NCBI GenBank assembly: GCA_964531335.1
Contig: CAZHEV010000007.1
Span: 1 to 64,000, forward strand
Direction: 5' to 3'
Origin: CAZHEV01 sp964531335 [NCBI: uncultured bacterium]
GTDB lineage: Bacteria > Eisenbacteria > RBG-16-71-46 > CAZHEV01
DNA: 64,000 nucleotides
The position numbers and the translations under genes were made by a program. The notes under the pieces were generated by a model. That model was not told the origin of the DNA. It saw only the letters and a program-made list of their open reading frames with translations, and did no database searches. How positions within the stretch are numbered: the first letter of the stretch is position 1; the number at the start of each line of letters is the position of its first letter. Positions 33,276 through 41,740 of the stretch are shown here, in pieces.

Positions 33276-34138
33276 CGACGGCTGTTGAGGACGTTAAGCA
33301 GACAAACCCGGTTGAAGAAGTGCTCCGCATGGAACGCATCCCGCACATTTGGTGCCCGGGATGCGGAATCGGCACGACGGTGAATTGCTTCGCCGTCGCC
33401 CTCGAGCAGAGCGGGCTGGACCTGGACAAAGTGGCCGTCGTATCCGGGATCGGTTGCACCGGCAGGGTGGCGGGTTACGTGAAACTGGATTCCTTTCATA
33501 CGACGCACGGCCGGGCGATTCCGTTCGCGACCGGCCTGAAGCTCGCGAAACCCGAGTTGAAGACGGTCGTTTACAGCGGAGACGGAGACCTTATAGCGAT
33601 AGGGGGAAATCACTTTATACACGCGGCGCGCCGGAACGTCGATATGACGGTCATATGCGTCAACAACCTCACTTACGCCATGACCGGAGGACAGGTCGGC
33701 CCGACGACCCCGCACGGAGCCATAGCTACCACGACGCCGTACGGCTCGTACGAGCGGCCGTTCAACCTTCCTTTTCTCGCGGAATCCTGCGGCGCCGTCT
33801 ATGTCGCCCGCTGGACCGCCTACCACGTGCGCCAGCTGATAAAAGGGATGCGCGAGGCGTTGAACAAGAAGGGCTTCTCGTTCATCGAGATCCTCGCCCC
33901 TTGCCCTACGCTCTACGGCCGAAGGAATCGGATCGGCGACGGCCTGGCGTCGATGCAGTTTTACAAGGAGCACAGCACCGTCAAGAACGGGGCCGACACC
34001 AGCACGCTGGCTCTCGGTTTTCAAAGCGACATAGTCGTCGGCAAGTTCGTGGACAAGTCACGTCCCACTTATCTAGAGGCCATGGACGAGTATTTGGCCA
34101 ACAAACTAGGCGACAAGTACAGGAGGTATCACGGCTAG
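33272..34138 (+). CDS. korB: 2-oxoacid:ferredoxin oxidoreductase, beta subunit
   Basis: A 288-residue subunit that binds the thiamine diphosphate pyrophosphate end. IWCPGCGIGTTVNC (about residues 25-38) is the conserved opening. SGDGDLIAIGGNHFIHAARR followed by NNLTYAMTGGQ gives the GDG...NN metal/TPP motif (about 104-143). Its ATG overlaps the TGA of korA (ATGA), so translation is probably coupled. Together with korA it forms the catalytic core. Length and motifs are normal for the Kor beta family. Confidence 0.92.
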   Translation: MTTAVEDVKQTNPVEEVLRMERIPHIWCPGCGIGTTVNCFAVALEQSGLDLDKVAVVSGIGCTGRVAGYVKLDSFHTTHGRAIPFATGLKLAKPELKTVVYSGDGDLIAIGGNHFIHAARRNVDMTVICVNNLTYAMTGGQVGPTTPHGAIATTTPYGSYERPFNLPFLAESCGAVYVARWTAYHVRQLIKGMREALNKKGFSFIEILAPCPTLYGRRNRIGDGLASMQFYKEHSTVKNGADTSTLALGFQSDIVVGKFVDKSRPTYLEAMDEYLANKLGDKYRRYHG

Positions 34139-34696
34139 ATGGCTCTTCAGCAGATCAGGGTAGGTGGATTCGGCGGACAGGGTGTGATCATGGCCGGGAT
34201 GATCATCGGCAGGGCTTGTTCGCTCTACGACGGCAAGGAGGCTTCGCTGTCGCAGAGTTTCGGTCCCGAGGCCAGGGGCAGCGCTTGCAGCGCGCAGGTG
34301 ATTTTGTCCGAGGAGAAGATTCTATATCCCTACGTGACCAGGGCGGACATACTGATCGCCATGTCGCAGGAGGCCTTCGAGAAGTTCTCGGGGAACATCG
34401 ACGAGGACGCGACCGTTCTGGTCGAGGAGGACTTGGTCGAACCGAAGAATCTTCGCGCCGGCGTTACGGTCCGAGCGGTGCCTTCCACCCGCTTGGCCGA
34501 GCAGATAGGCAGGAAGCTCGTCTCCAATATAGTCATGGTCGGTTTCTTCACGGCAGTGACCGGGCTGATCTCCGACGCATCCGCCAGAAGGGCGGTCAAG
34601 GACCTCGTCCCCCGCGGAACCGAGGACCTCAACTTGGTCGCCTTCGATCGCGGTTATGACTACGGCAGGCAGCTGCTCGCCGAGGTCAAAGTCTAG
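34139..34696 (+). CDS. korC: 2-oxoacid:ferredoxin oxidoreductase, gamma subunit
   Basis: A 185-residue subunit starting directly after korB. RVGGFGGQGVIMAGMIIG (about residues 7-24) is the conserved glycine-rich start, and QSFGPEARGSACSAQVI (about 38-54) is the second signature. Gamma subunits of this family help bind CoA and hold the complex together. The gene completes the four-subunit set. A 73-base gap with a 14-bp tandem repeat separates it from the thiolase gene. Confidence 0.92.
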   Translation: MALQQIRVGGFGGQGVIMAGMIIGRACSLYDGKEASLSQSFGPEARGSACSAQVILSEEKILYPYVTRADILIAMSQEAFEKFSGNIDEDATVLVEEDLVEPKNLRAGVTVRAVPSTRLAEQIGRKLVSNIVMVGFFTAVTGLISDASARRAVKDLVPRGTEDLNLVAFDRGYDYGRQLLAEVKV

Positions 34697-34716
34697 AGCG
34701 GCGGTTCCGTCGCTTC

Positions 34717-34744
34717 ATCGACAGCTCATAATCGACAGCTCATA
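34717..34744 (+). repeat. 14-bp tandem duplication
   Basis: ATCGACAGCTCATA is present twice in tandem between korC and the thiolase gene, probably a slippage product. Confidence 0.6.
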
Positions 34745-34769
34745 GCGGATAACGGGAGGAGGTAGATTG

Positions 34770-35975
34770 ATGAAGTTCGATAAGGCCTACATCCCATACG
34801 GCGGATACTGGAGTTCGCCCTATAGCAGATGGCAGGGAAGCATGGGGCATCTGCACCCGATGAAGCTCGCCGCCCAGACGGCGGTGAAGGCCTTATCGGA
34901 AAGGGACATCCCTCCGGAGGTGTTCGACGGTCTCGTCTTCGGCATGACCATACCCTCCCAGAGCTGCTTCTACGGGGCCCCATGGCTGGCAGGCATGATC
35001 GGCGCCAAGGGGATAACCGGGCCCACGATCAGCCAGGCCTGCGCGACGTCCGGGCGCTGTCTCTCCGGCGCCGCCTTCGAGATCGAGGGAGGGGTGCACG
35101 ACGCTCAGTTGATAATCACAGCCGACAAGTGCAGCAACGGCCCTCACCTCTACTATCCCAACCCCATGGGAATAGGCGGCATGGGGGACAAGGAGGACTG
35201 GGTCTGGGACAACTTCGGGAGGGACCCGTTCGCCAAGAACTCCATGATTCAGACGGCCGAGAACGTGGCCAAGGAAGCCGGGATCACGAGGGACGAACAG
35301 GACGAGGTCGGACTTCTGAGGCACGCCCAGTACCAGGACGCGCTGAAGGACGACAGGGCTTTTCTGAAAAGGTTCATGGTCCTGCCCTTCGAGGTCATGG
35401 ACAGCAGAGGCAGGAGAGTTGTCAAGGTTCTCGAGGGCGACGAGGGCATCATAGAGGCCAAGCGCGAGGCGATGAAGGCTCTGAGGCCCGCGCTTCCCGG
35501 GGGCACGGTTACGCCCGGCACTCAGACTTTCCCGGCCGACGGGACGACGGCCATGATTGTCACGAACCGGGAGCGCGCGCGGGAGTTGTCCACCAAGGAA
35601 GGGATCGACGTGCAGGTGGTCTCCTTCGGCCAGTGCCGGACCAAAATAGGATATATGGCCAAGGCCACGGTGCCCGCCGCAAAGCAGGCGCTCGACAACG
35701 CGGGCATAGGCATCGAGGACGTGAAGGTCATAAAGACCCACAATCCCTTCGCGGTGAACGACGTGTTCTTCGCGAGGCAGATGGGCGTGAAGGTCGAGGA
35801 CATGAACAACTTCGGATCGTCACTGATATACGGGCATCCGCAGGGGCCGACCGGAGCGCGGCTCATGATCGAGCTCATCGAGGAGCTCGTCGACAAGGGC
35901 GGCGGGTACGGCCTGTTCGACGGATGCGCCGCCGGAGACACCGCCTTCTCGGCCATCTTCCGGGTAGAGACGTAG
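34770..35975 (+). CDS. Thiolase-family acyl-CoA acyltransferase
   Basis: A 401-residue thiolase-fold protein. The nucleophile Cys lies in ISQACATSGRC (about residue 91), the catalytic His in GSSLIYGHPQGPTG (about 353), and the second Cys in FDGCAAGDTA (about 386). Thiolases join or split acyl-CoA units. Adjacent to an enzyme that makes acyl-CoA from 2-oxoacids, it could condense or cleave that product, perhaps in amino-acid or fatty-acid breakdown. The ATG at 34770 has GGAGGAGGT upstream; a TTG just before it is the alternative. It is probably transcribed with korDABC. The substrate is not evident. Confidence 0.86.
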   Translation: MKFDKAYIPYGGYWSSPYSRWQGSMGHLHPMKLAAQTAVKALSERDIPPEVFDGLVFGMTIPSQSCFYGAPWLAGMIGAKGITGPTISQACATSGRCLSGAAFEIEGGVHDAQLIITADKCSNGPHLYYPNPMGIGGMGDKEDWVWDNFGRDPFAKNSMIQTAENVAKEAGITRDEQDEVGLLRHAQYQDALKDDRAFLKRFMVLPFEVMDSRGRRVVKVLEGDEGIIEAKREAMKALRPALPGGTVTPGTQTFPADGTTAMIVTNRERARELSTKEGIDVQVVSFGQCRTKIGYMAKATVPAAKQALDNAGIGIEDVKVIKTHNPFAVNDVFFARQMGVKVEDMNNFGSSLIYGHPQGPTGARLMIELIEELVDKGGGYGLFDGCAAGDTAFSAIFRVET

Positions 35976-36021
35976 CCCTGCCTTCGCCGCCTCAGAGTGG
36001 CCGTGCGCAGTCAGACGGCAA

Positions 36022-36060
36022 AAGCCGCGGGCCCCGGTTCAAAAAGGGGCGCCGCGGCTT
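36022..36060. terminator. Bidirectional terminator between convergent genes
   Basis: AAGCCGCGG (36022-36030) pairs with CCGCGGCTT (36052-36060), extended by an inner CCC/GGG. On the minus strand the stem is followed by TTTT. It lies between the thiolase and transketolase-like genes, which face each other. Confidence 0.7.
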
Positions 36061-36084
36061 CCGCGTTTCCCGAGAAAAGGCCTC

Positions 36085-38454
36085 TTATTGCTCGGCCGCC
36101 TGGATGGCGTACTGCAATATGGCGTCCCACTGGCCGTCGCCGTCCAGCCCCGCCTCGTGCAGCACGAACTTGCCCTGCCCGCTGCCCAGGTAGCGACCTT
36201 TCTTGAACGGGTGAAGCGTCATGCGCCGTCCTTGCTCGGAGAGCACCCACCTGTAGATCGTGGGCAGGGTGAAACCTGTTATTCCAATGCATTCCCTGCG
36301 GTGCTCCTGCGGGAATATCTCCTCCTGCTTCTCCACCGGGAGCATGTCGAACAACTCCGCGCTGGCGACGTAGTAGACATTCATGTTGAGGCCCTTCTGC
36401 TCGATTCTGGGCAGCACCTCTTCGACGAAGGCATAGGTGACGCCGCTTCCCTGCAGCACCAAGGTCCCGTTCCGGGTCTTCGCGGTGGGGTCGGCCTTCC
36501 TCATGGCGTAAACGCCTTGCACGCTCTCGGAGGCCGGCGGCATCCTCAGCGCGGCGCGGTCCACTATGTTCTCGTTCGGTCTCGTCACGAAGGGCACCAG
36601 CACGGCCGGCGACTTCTTGAGACCGGCCACGAGAAGCGGCCAGACCTCCTGGGGGTCCCAGGGCGTCAGCGTGATCAATATGCCCCGAGGAAAGTTCTCC
36701 TGGAGAAGCTGTAGGGCCTGCGGATCGGCGTGCGTGGGGCCGTCCTCGCCGGTCTTTAGCCCGGCGTGCGCGCAAACCATGATGAAGGTGTGATAAGGGT
36801 TCTTATCCCATTCGGAGTGCGCCTGCTGTCCTATTCCGTGGAGCCTGGACGCCACATGCTGGAGCGCGGCTATGAAAGCGCCGTAAGAGGAGGTCAGGCC
36901 TATATGCGTGCCGAAGGCGGACAGGCCCGACATGAAGGCACCCATCGCGTCCTCGCATATGCCGCCGACCGCGACAAGTCGTGAGTCCGGGTTGGACACG
37001 GCGTTGTAGTATCCGTCGGGGAATCCCTTGGCGGCCGCGGACACGCTGGTGGAGTCGAGCAGGTCGGCCGCCGAGATCATCAGGCCGCCGCCGGTCTTCC
37101 TGTTCAGGTAGTTGAGACCGTCTCCCAGAGCTCCTCTCAGCGTGGTGCTCCCGCCGGGCTGAAGCACGAGCTCGTCGGGGATCCGGTCGGGGGTGATGTC
37201 ATCCGTATACAGTACGCTGAGGTCGGGCAGGTTCTCCCTCGTGCCTCTGCGGCGGCTCTTCAGCCTCTCCCTGGACGTCTCGAGCCTGATCGCGAAGTAG
37301 TCCGTCAGCTCCCGGTCGTCCTCCAGGGCCTTTCTGAACACCATGAGCGAGTCGTAGAAGGCCGCTTCCACGTTCTCGAGGGTCTTCTCGCCGTCGAACC
37401 TGGGGAAGCGCAGATTGAAGGCGTCCTCCACCGTCTTGACGACCTCATAGTATTCGGGCGAGCAGAACTTGTGTCCCGCGCCGTGGGACTTTCTTCCCTC
37501 GATGCCGTATCGCCATCCTTTGACGGTCTTGTAGACCACCGCCGTGGGCTGCTGATTGATGCCGTCGGCCGCGACCTGCTGCGCGGCCAGGACCATGGAG
37601 AAGTCCTTGCCGTCGGGAACGTATATGACGTTCCAATCGTGGAGGTAGGCGAGATCCACGGGGTTCCACTGGACGTAGTCTCCCGGCACGTCGCCGTCCC
37701 TGCAAACTTTGTTGGAGTCTATGGACGCCTGGTTCCAGTCCAGGTGCATTATGATATTGCGCAGTTGAGCGGTCGCCGCGGCGGCTATGGCCTCGTGGGC
37801 GCGGCCCGGCGTCAGCCCTCCCTCTCCCTCCAGCACGTGCACCCTCGGAGGATCCTCGCGGTAAGTGTCCATCGCGCCGAGGCCGAGCCCGAAGGACGAC
37901 GGTACGCCGACACCCGAGGCACCGGTGGCGATTCGGATGAACGGGGTCTGGGGGGTGGGATGACCGTCGAGCGGCTTGGCCTTGTGCTTGACGAAAAGGG
38001 GTGTGGTGGTGGTCGGGTTTCTCCTGAAACCGAGGAGGTCCTCCAGCCTGAGCTGCTTCTCTTGATCGGGCAGAAGGTCGGGTCTGCCGATCTTGGTGAT
38101 CTCGTTTCTCAGGGCCCAGGCCGCGTAGAGGCCCATCGCCTTGTGACCGGCGGCGTAGCTCAGAAAATCGGCAGCGAAGTGATCGGGGTCCGACACGTCG
38201 TAGTCCATTGTGAAATAGTGCAGGGCCTCGACTATCCGACCCGATGAGATGCTGCCGCCGGGATGGCCGGATTGCGGGACGAAGTTGTACAGGACCGCGC
38301 ACAGAGTCCTGTACAGCACGTCGAGCTTCTTCAGGTAGAGCACCGCTTGCTCCGTCTCGCCGGGGCTCATATTGGGCTGCAGATCTCTGGCGTCGATGTA
38401 GACGGCCCTGCGAGGGCCAAGCTCGAAATTCCTGGTCTTCACATTCTCTCCCAT
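36085..38454 (-). CDS. Transketolase-like thiamine diphosphate enzyme
   Basis: A 789-residue protein with N- and C-terminal transketolase halves in one chain. SGHPGGSISSGRIVEAL (about residues 46-62) and LSYAAGHKAMGLYAA match the transketolase start. HVLEGEGGLTPGRAHEA with LDWNQASID forms the TPP-binding segment (about 215-256). GGICEDAMGAFMSGLSAFG (about 535-553) holds the catalytic Glu. It is longer than ordinary transketolase (about 660 residues) and includes an extra middle region, so its reaction may differ; phosphate-cycle transketolase, a DXS-like or an E1-like activity are possible. ATG at 38454 is preferred over a longer frame. A sigma70-type promoter lies upstream. Confidence 0.78.
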   Translation of the reverse strand: MGENVKTRNFELGPRRAVYIDARDLQPNMSPGETEQAVLYLKKLDVLYRTLCAVLYNFVPQSGHPGGSISSGRIVEALHYFTMDYDVSDPDHFAADFLSYAAGHKAMGLYAAWALRNEITKIGRPDLLPDQEKQLRLEDLLGFRRNPTTTTPLFVKHKAKPLDGHPTPQTPFIRIATGASGVGVPSSFGLGLGAMDTYREDPPRVHVLEGEGGLTPGRAHEAIAAAATAQLRNIIMHLDWNQASIDSNKVCRDGDVPGDYVQWNPVDLAYLHDWNVIYVPDGKDFSMVLAAQQVAADGINQQPTAVVYKTVKGWRYGIEGRKSHGAGHKFCSPEYYEVVKTVEDAFNLRFPRFDGEKTLENVEAAFYDSLMVFRKALEDDRELTDYFAIRLETSRERLKSRRRGTRENLPDLSVLYTDDITPDRIPDELVLQPGGSTTLRGALGDGLNYLNRKTGGGLMISAADLLDSTSVSAAAKGFPDGYYNAVSNPDSRLVAVGGICEDAMGAFMSGLSAFGTHIGLTSSYGAFIAALQHVASRLHGIGQQAHSEWDKNPYHTFIMVCAHAGLKTGEDGPTHADPQALQLLQENFPRGILITLTPWDPQEVWPLLVAGLKKSPAVLVPFVTRPNENIVDRAALRMPPASESVQGVYAMRKADPTAKTRNGTLVLQGSGVTYAFVEEVLPRIEQKGLNMNVYYVASAELFDMLPVEKQEEIFPQEHRRECIGITGFTLPTIYRWVLSEQGRRMTLHPFKKGRYLGSGQGKFVLHEAGLDGDGQWDAILQYAIQAAEQ

Positions 38455-38556
38455 GGTTGATGCTCTCTTTCTTGGAATTCTCGCGGGGCGGCAACCTGCC
38501 GCCGGCACCGCCGCGCGGCGGTGGTGTTGGATTTACAAGTGGGTCTCAAGTAGTGC

Positions 38557-38585
38557 TTATAACACTAAACGCGGGGTCTTGTCCA
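38557..38585 (-). promoter_or_regulatory. Promoter for the transketolase-like gene
   Basis: On the minus strand TGGACA (38585-38580), 17 bases, then TTATAA (38562-38557). The leader is about 95 bases. The remaining gap to 38677 shows no gene. Confidence 0.5.
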
Positions 38586-38677
38586 GTCCCGGCGGGGGGA
38601 GCCCAAGGCCACCGGTTGAGCCGGGGGGGGGGCGGGTGGTCCCGGGCCCTTGCGGAGGCGATCTTACGGCGGTTGGG

Positions 38678-41600
38678 CTAGGGGCCGGCGGCGGATACGG
38701 AGAAGTTGATCTCGGCGCTGTTGGCCTCGTCCATCTCGCGTATCTCGTCTTCGGGATCGACCGCTATGAGTAGGGATACCGGCCCCGGTCTCTGAGGCGC
38801 CATCCACCTGAAGGAGGCGGGGGCGGCGGAGCCGGGGGGGATAGGCGGCAGCTGGATAGATCCCAGCGGCACGCGGCGGCCGCCTTCGACCTGGTAGAGG
38901 GTGACCTTACATGGCGGAGACTCGGTGCCCTGCATGTAGAGAAGGTCTCTCGTCGGGCAGAAATTGCGGACCGTGGCTGTGATCAGAACCTGGCGGCCGA
39001 CCTCCGGCGAGGCGGGAGAGTGGCTGACCATCGAGGGCAGGATCACAAGATCGGGCCTGTATGCAAGTGGGATGCTGAGCGGCCGTCTCGAGCTCCATGA
39101 TTCGAGCCCGGGCTTTTCTTCCAGACGCTTTATCTCAATCGCCAGATCGAGCTCGGATATGGGGCCGCGGGTGGCCGGCTCATCGGGATCCACCGGGGAG
39201 CAGGGTATCTCGAACGGCACCTTCTCGCCCCTGGGCAAAGGGTCGCGAGGGCGCCAGCTACCCAGACTGACGGGTCGGGCGCCGCTTTTCAGCAAGACTT
39301 CCACCTCCACGTCGCCGGCCGGACCGTCGTCCCGGCGCAGCAAAGTCCCTTCGACCGTGAATTCTTCGCCTACCAGCACTGTGCCGGGGACGACCTTGGA
39401 GTCTCCCTCTATCCATCCGAGGGTGACGGAAGCGCCCGGCCCCCAAGCTCCGCACCTTGTCTCCATGACATTTTCGCCACGGCGCGGCCGGGGCAGCAGG
39501 GCCGGGTTCATCTGTCCCCAGGTTTGGACGGTGATGGAGCTGATGCCCGTCCCCTGCCCGCCGTCGGAGGGCGAGATCGCTACGTGCAGCAGGAATCCGA
39601 AGCTCCTTCGCAGATTCTCGTACGCCGCGCCGGGCTCCTGAGGCCCGGGCACCAGAAGGGGGCTCAGATCGGCCCCGCCCGTCGAGGGATCGAAGCGCAC
39701 CGGATGCCAGCTGCCGCCCGCGTCCGTGCTCAACATGATTGAGACTCTATTGAGGGTTGGAAGATCGCCGGCCACCTCCAGCGACGACTGCGTGATTACG
39801 TACGGGGTCCTTGCGTGGTATTCGATCCACGCGGGCAGGGAGCGGTCCTCCGCGGTGAGCGCACCGCCCCGTACCGTGACGTTTTCAGATCCCCAGAAAG
39901 CTTCCAGGGGGTCGGGGCCCTCCAGGTCCGGCTCGAAGACCAGCAGCGCGTTGGCGTAACGGTACGGCTCGTGCGGGGCCGGGGCCCAGCGCCCGAGCGA
40001 GCGGTAGAGTTTGATCAGAGTCTCTCCCCGAACGAGGGAAGTTCTCATCAGCCTCTCCAACGAGATCCCGCCGGCGTTGTAGGTGATCTCCGCGCCTTCG
40101 TACTTCTCGCGCGCGGTGACTTCGGCCGGCACTCCTCCCGGGCCCGCGCCGCCGGCGTTGCTGTTCATCCGGACCAGGTCGGGGTTCGCGACCAGCTCCT
40201 CGGCCGAGGCGGCGGCGCCGTCGGCGGGGTCCACGTAGAACGTCCTGTCCGTGAGGTCGAACGCGTGCCAGTCGCCGTCGTAGAACGTCTCCGCTATGGC
40301 GTAACCGGTGCGGCCCGCCAGATAGGTCCTGCGCGCGGGAAGCCCGGCGTGGATCCAGAGCTTGACCAGGGCGACCGCGCTGAGCGTCGAGCTGAATCCG
40401 TAGCCGTAGGAGCCCAGGAACTCGCCGAGATCGTCGGTAGGGTGGAGGGGCATGGCGTAGGTCGTGCCGGCCGCGCGTCTCCACACGGCCTCCGCTAGTC
40501 CCGCCCAGCTCCGGCTCTCGCCCGCGATCTCCCGGACAAACTCTCCGCCGTCCAGGCAGTCTCCCTTGCCGTTTATCTTGAGTCGGATGTCCTCCGCGGG
40601 ACCGGTCATCGCAACGAAGGCCGGCCTGGGGGGACCGGCGCCTCCGACGCCGAGGCCCCAGGACTCGCGGCCGCCCCTCACCGGAAGCTCGCACCAGGCT
40701 GCACTGCTGTTCAGGGAGAGCGGGGGATCGCCTGGGGTCTCCCCAGGTGATACGAAAGGCTCCATCTCCCAGCCCGCTTCAAGGAGAGCCGTACGGGCGG
40801 AAGATGGCAGGGGCGCGGGGCCGCTCCGGATGGACGGCTCCCCCCGGGCGGTCGGCTCCCCGGGATGAGGGGACGGTGCTCCGATCGTAAAGCTGAATGA
40901 AGTCGAGTACTGTGTGCCTCTCGCGGCCAGCGAGCCGAGCCTCTCGTGGGGTCCGGCGAGGGCGGGATAGAGCCGGACTATGAGCGAAGAATCCGGTCTG
41001 GGCAATGCCCTGCCGTCCAGGAAGGAAACCCAGTTGAATCCCCCTTCCTCCACGTCAAGCGTCAGTGTCAGGAGATCGGTCTCGATCTCGAGCGAGCGCA
41101 TGGGGCCCTCCCAATAAGAAGGATGCGATGCGGGGGGAGGTCCGTGCTCGAATATCATTCCGCCGAAACCGCCGTTCACCTCGGCGCGCGCGCCGGCGTA
41201 GGGGCCGATCGGCAGTCGGATCATGAACCCCGAGAAAGAGGTCAGGACCACGTGCTGCAACACGTTGGCTGAATATGTGACCTCCAGAGTGCGCTCGTCC
41301 TCGACCTCTATCTCGTAGCTGTATCTGATGAGCCTGTTGTCGCGGAGGACCTCGGACCTCTCCGGTCCCGGGCCCCTGACGTACCCGCGGCTCACCCAGC
41401 GCCGTCCGGGCTCGACCTCTTCCAAAGGGGAGCGGTCCTCCTCGCCGATTACAAGCGGCGCGACCTCCCGCGCGTCGGCGTCTACGACGGCGCTCCAGTC
41501 CATGTCGAATATTGGGCCGGTGAGGGGAAGCCCCCGCTCGGTGGCCACTATCCTCTCGCCGTCGAAGGTCCATTCGGGGGCGGCGAGCTCTGCGACCATA

Positions 41601-41734
41601 CCGGCGTCTTCCCTCTCGCCGCAGCCGAAGTCCCCGCAGCCGGGCGCCGACAGTAGGGCCACCGCGCAAAGAAGGGCGACCGGCGTAAGGACCTCGGCCG
41701 ATAATTCAGATGGAAGCATGCGAAAGTGTGCCAT
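38678..41734 (-). CDS. Large lipoprotein with transglutaminase-like fold and CARDB domain
   Basis: A 1018-residue envelope protein. A lipobox-like LLSAPGC ends the signal peptide (about residue 33). A beta-rich region follows (about 60-300). The transglutaminase-like core (about 415-490) reads SYGYGFSSTLSAVALVKLW, then TGYAIAETFYDGDWHAFDL. In active relatives Cys stands where FSS is and His where the TGY tyrosine is, while the Asp of FDL is kept here. The protein is thus probably an inactive binding version. Further Ig-like regions lead to a C-terminal CARDB-type domain (RPDLVILPSMVSHSPASPEV to the end). The gene follows the M14 peptidase by 6 bases and is probably co-expressed. The alternative start ATG is five codons downstream. 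Confidence 0.72.
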   Translation of the reverse strand: MAHFRMLPSELSAEVLTPVALLCAVALLSAPGCGDFGCGEREDAGMVAELAAPEWTFDGERIVATERGLPLTGPIFDMDWSAVVDADAREVAPLVIGEEDRSPLEEVEPGRRWVSRGYVRGPGPERSEVLRDNRLIRYSYEIEVEDERTLEVTYSANVLQHVVLTSFSGFMIRLPIGPYAGARAEVNGGFGGMIFEHGPPPASHPSYWEGPMRSLEIETDLLTLTLDVEEGGFNWVSFLDGRALPRPDSSLIVRLYPALAGPHERLGSLAARGTQYSTSFSFTIGAPSPHPGEPTARGEPSIRSGPAPLPSSARTALLEAGWEMEPFVSPGETPGDPPLSLNSSAAWCELPVRGGRESWGLGVGGAGPPRPAFVAMTGPAEDIRLKINGKGDCLDGGEFVREIAGESRSWAGLAEAVWRRAAGTTYAMPLHPTDDLGEFLGSYGYGFSSTLSAVALVKLWIHAGLPARRTYLAGRTGYAIAETFYDGDWHAFDLTDRTFYVDPADGAAASAEELVANPDLVRMNSNAGGAGPGGVPAEVTAREKYEGAEITYNAGGISLERLMRTSLVRGETLIKLYRSLGRWAPAPHEPYRYANALLVFEPDLEGPDPLEAFWGSENVTVRGGALTAEDRSLPAWIEYHARTPYVITQSSLEVAGDLPTLNRVSIMLSTDAGGSWHPVRFDPSTGGADLSPLLVPGPQEPGAAYENLRRSFGFLLHVAISPSDGGQGTGISSITVQTWGQMNPALLPRPRRGENVMETRCGAWGPGASVTLGWIEGDSKVVPGTVLVGEEFTVEGTLLRRDDGPAGDVEVEVLLKSGARPVSLGSWRPRDPLPRGEKVPFEIPCSPVDPDEPATRGPISELDLAIEIKRLEEKPGLESWSSRRPLSIPLAYRPDLVILPSMVSHSPASPEVGRQVLITATVRNFCPTRDLLYMQGTESPPCKVTLYQVEGGRRVPLGSIQLPPIPPGSAAPASFRWMAPQRPGPVSLLIAVDPEDEIREMDEANSAEINFSVSAAGP

Positions 41735-41740
41735 TGTCGA

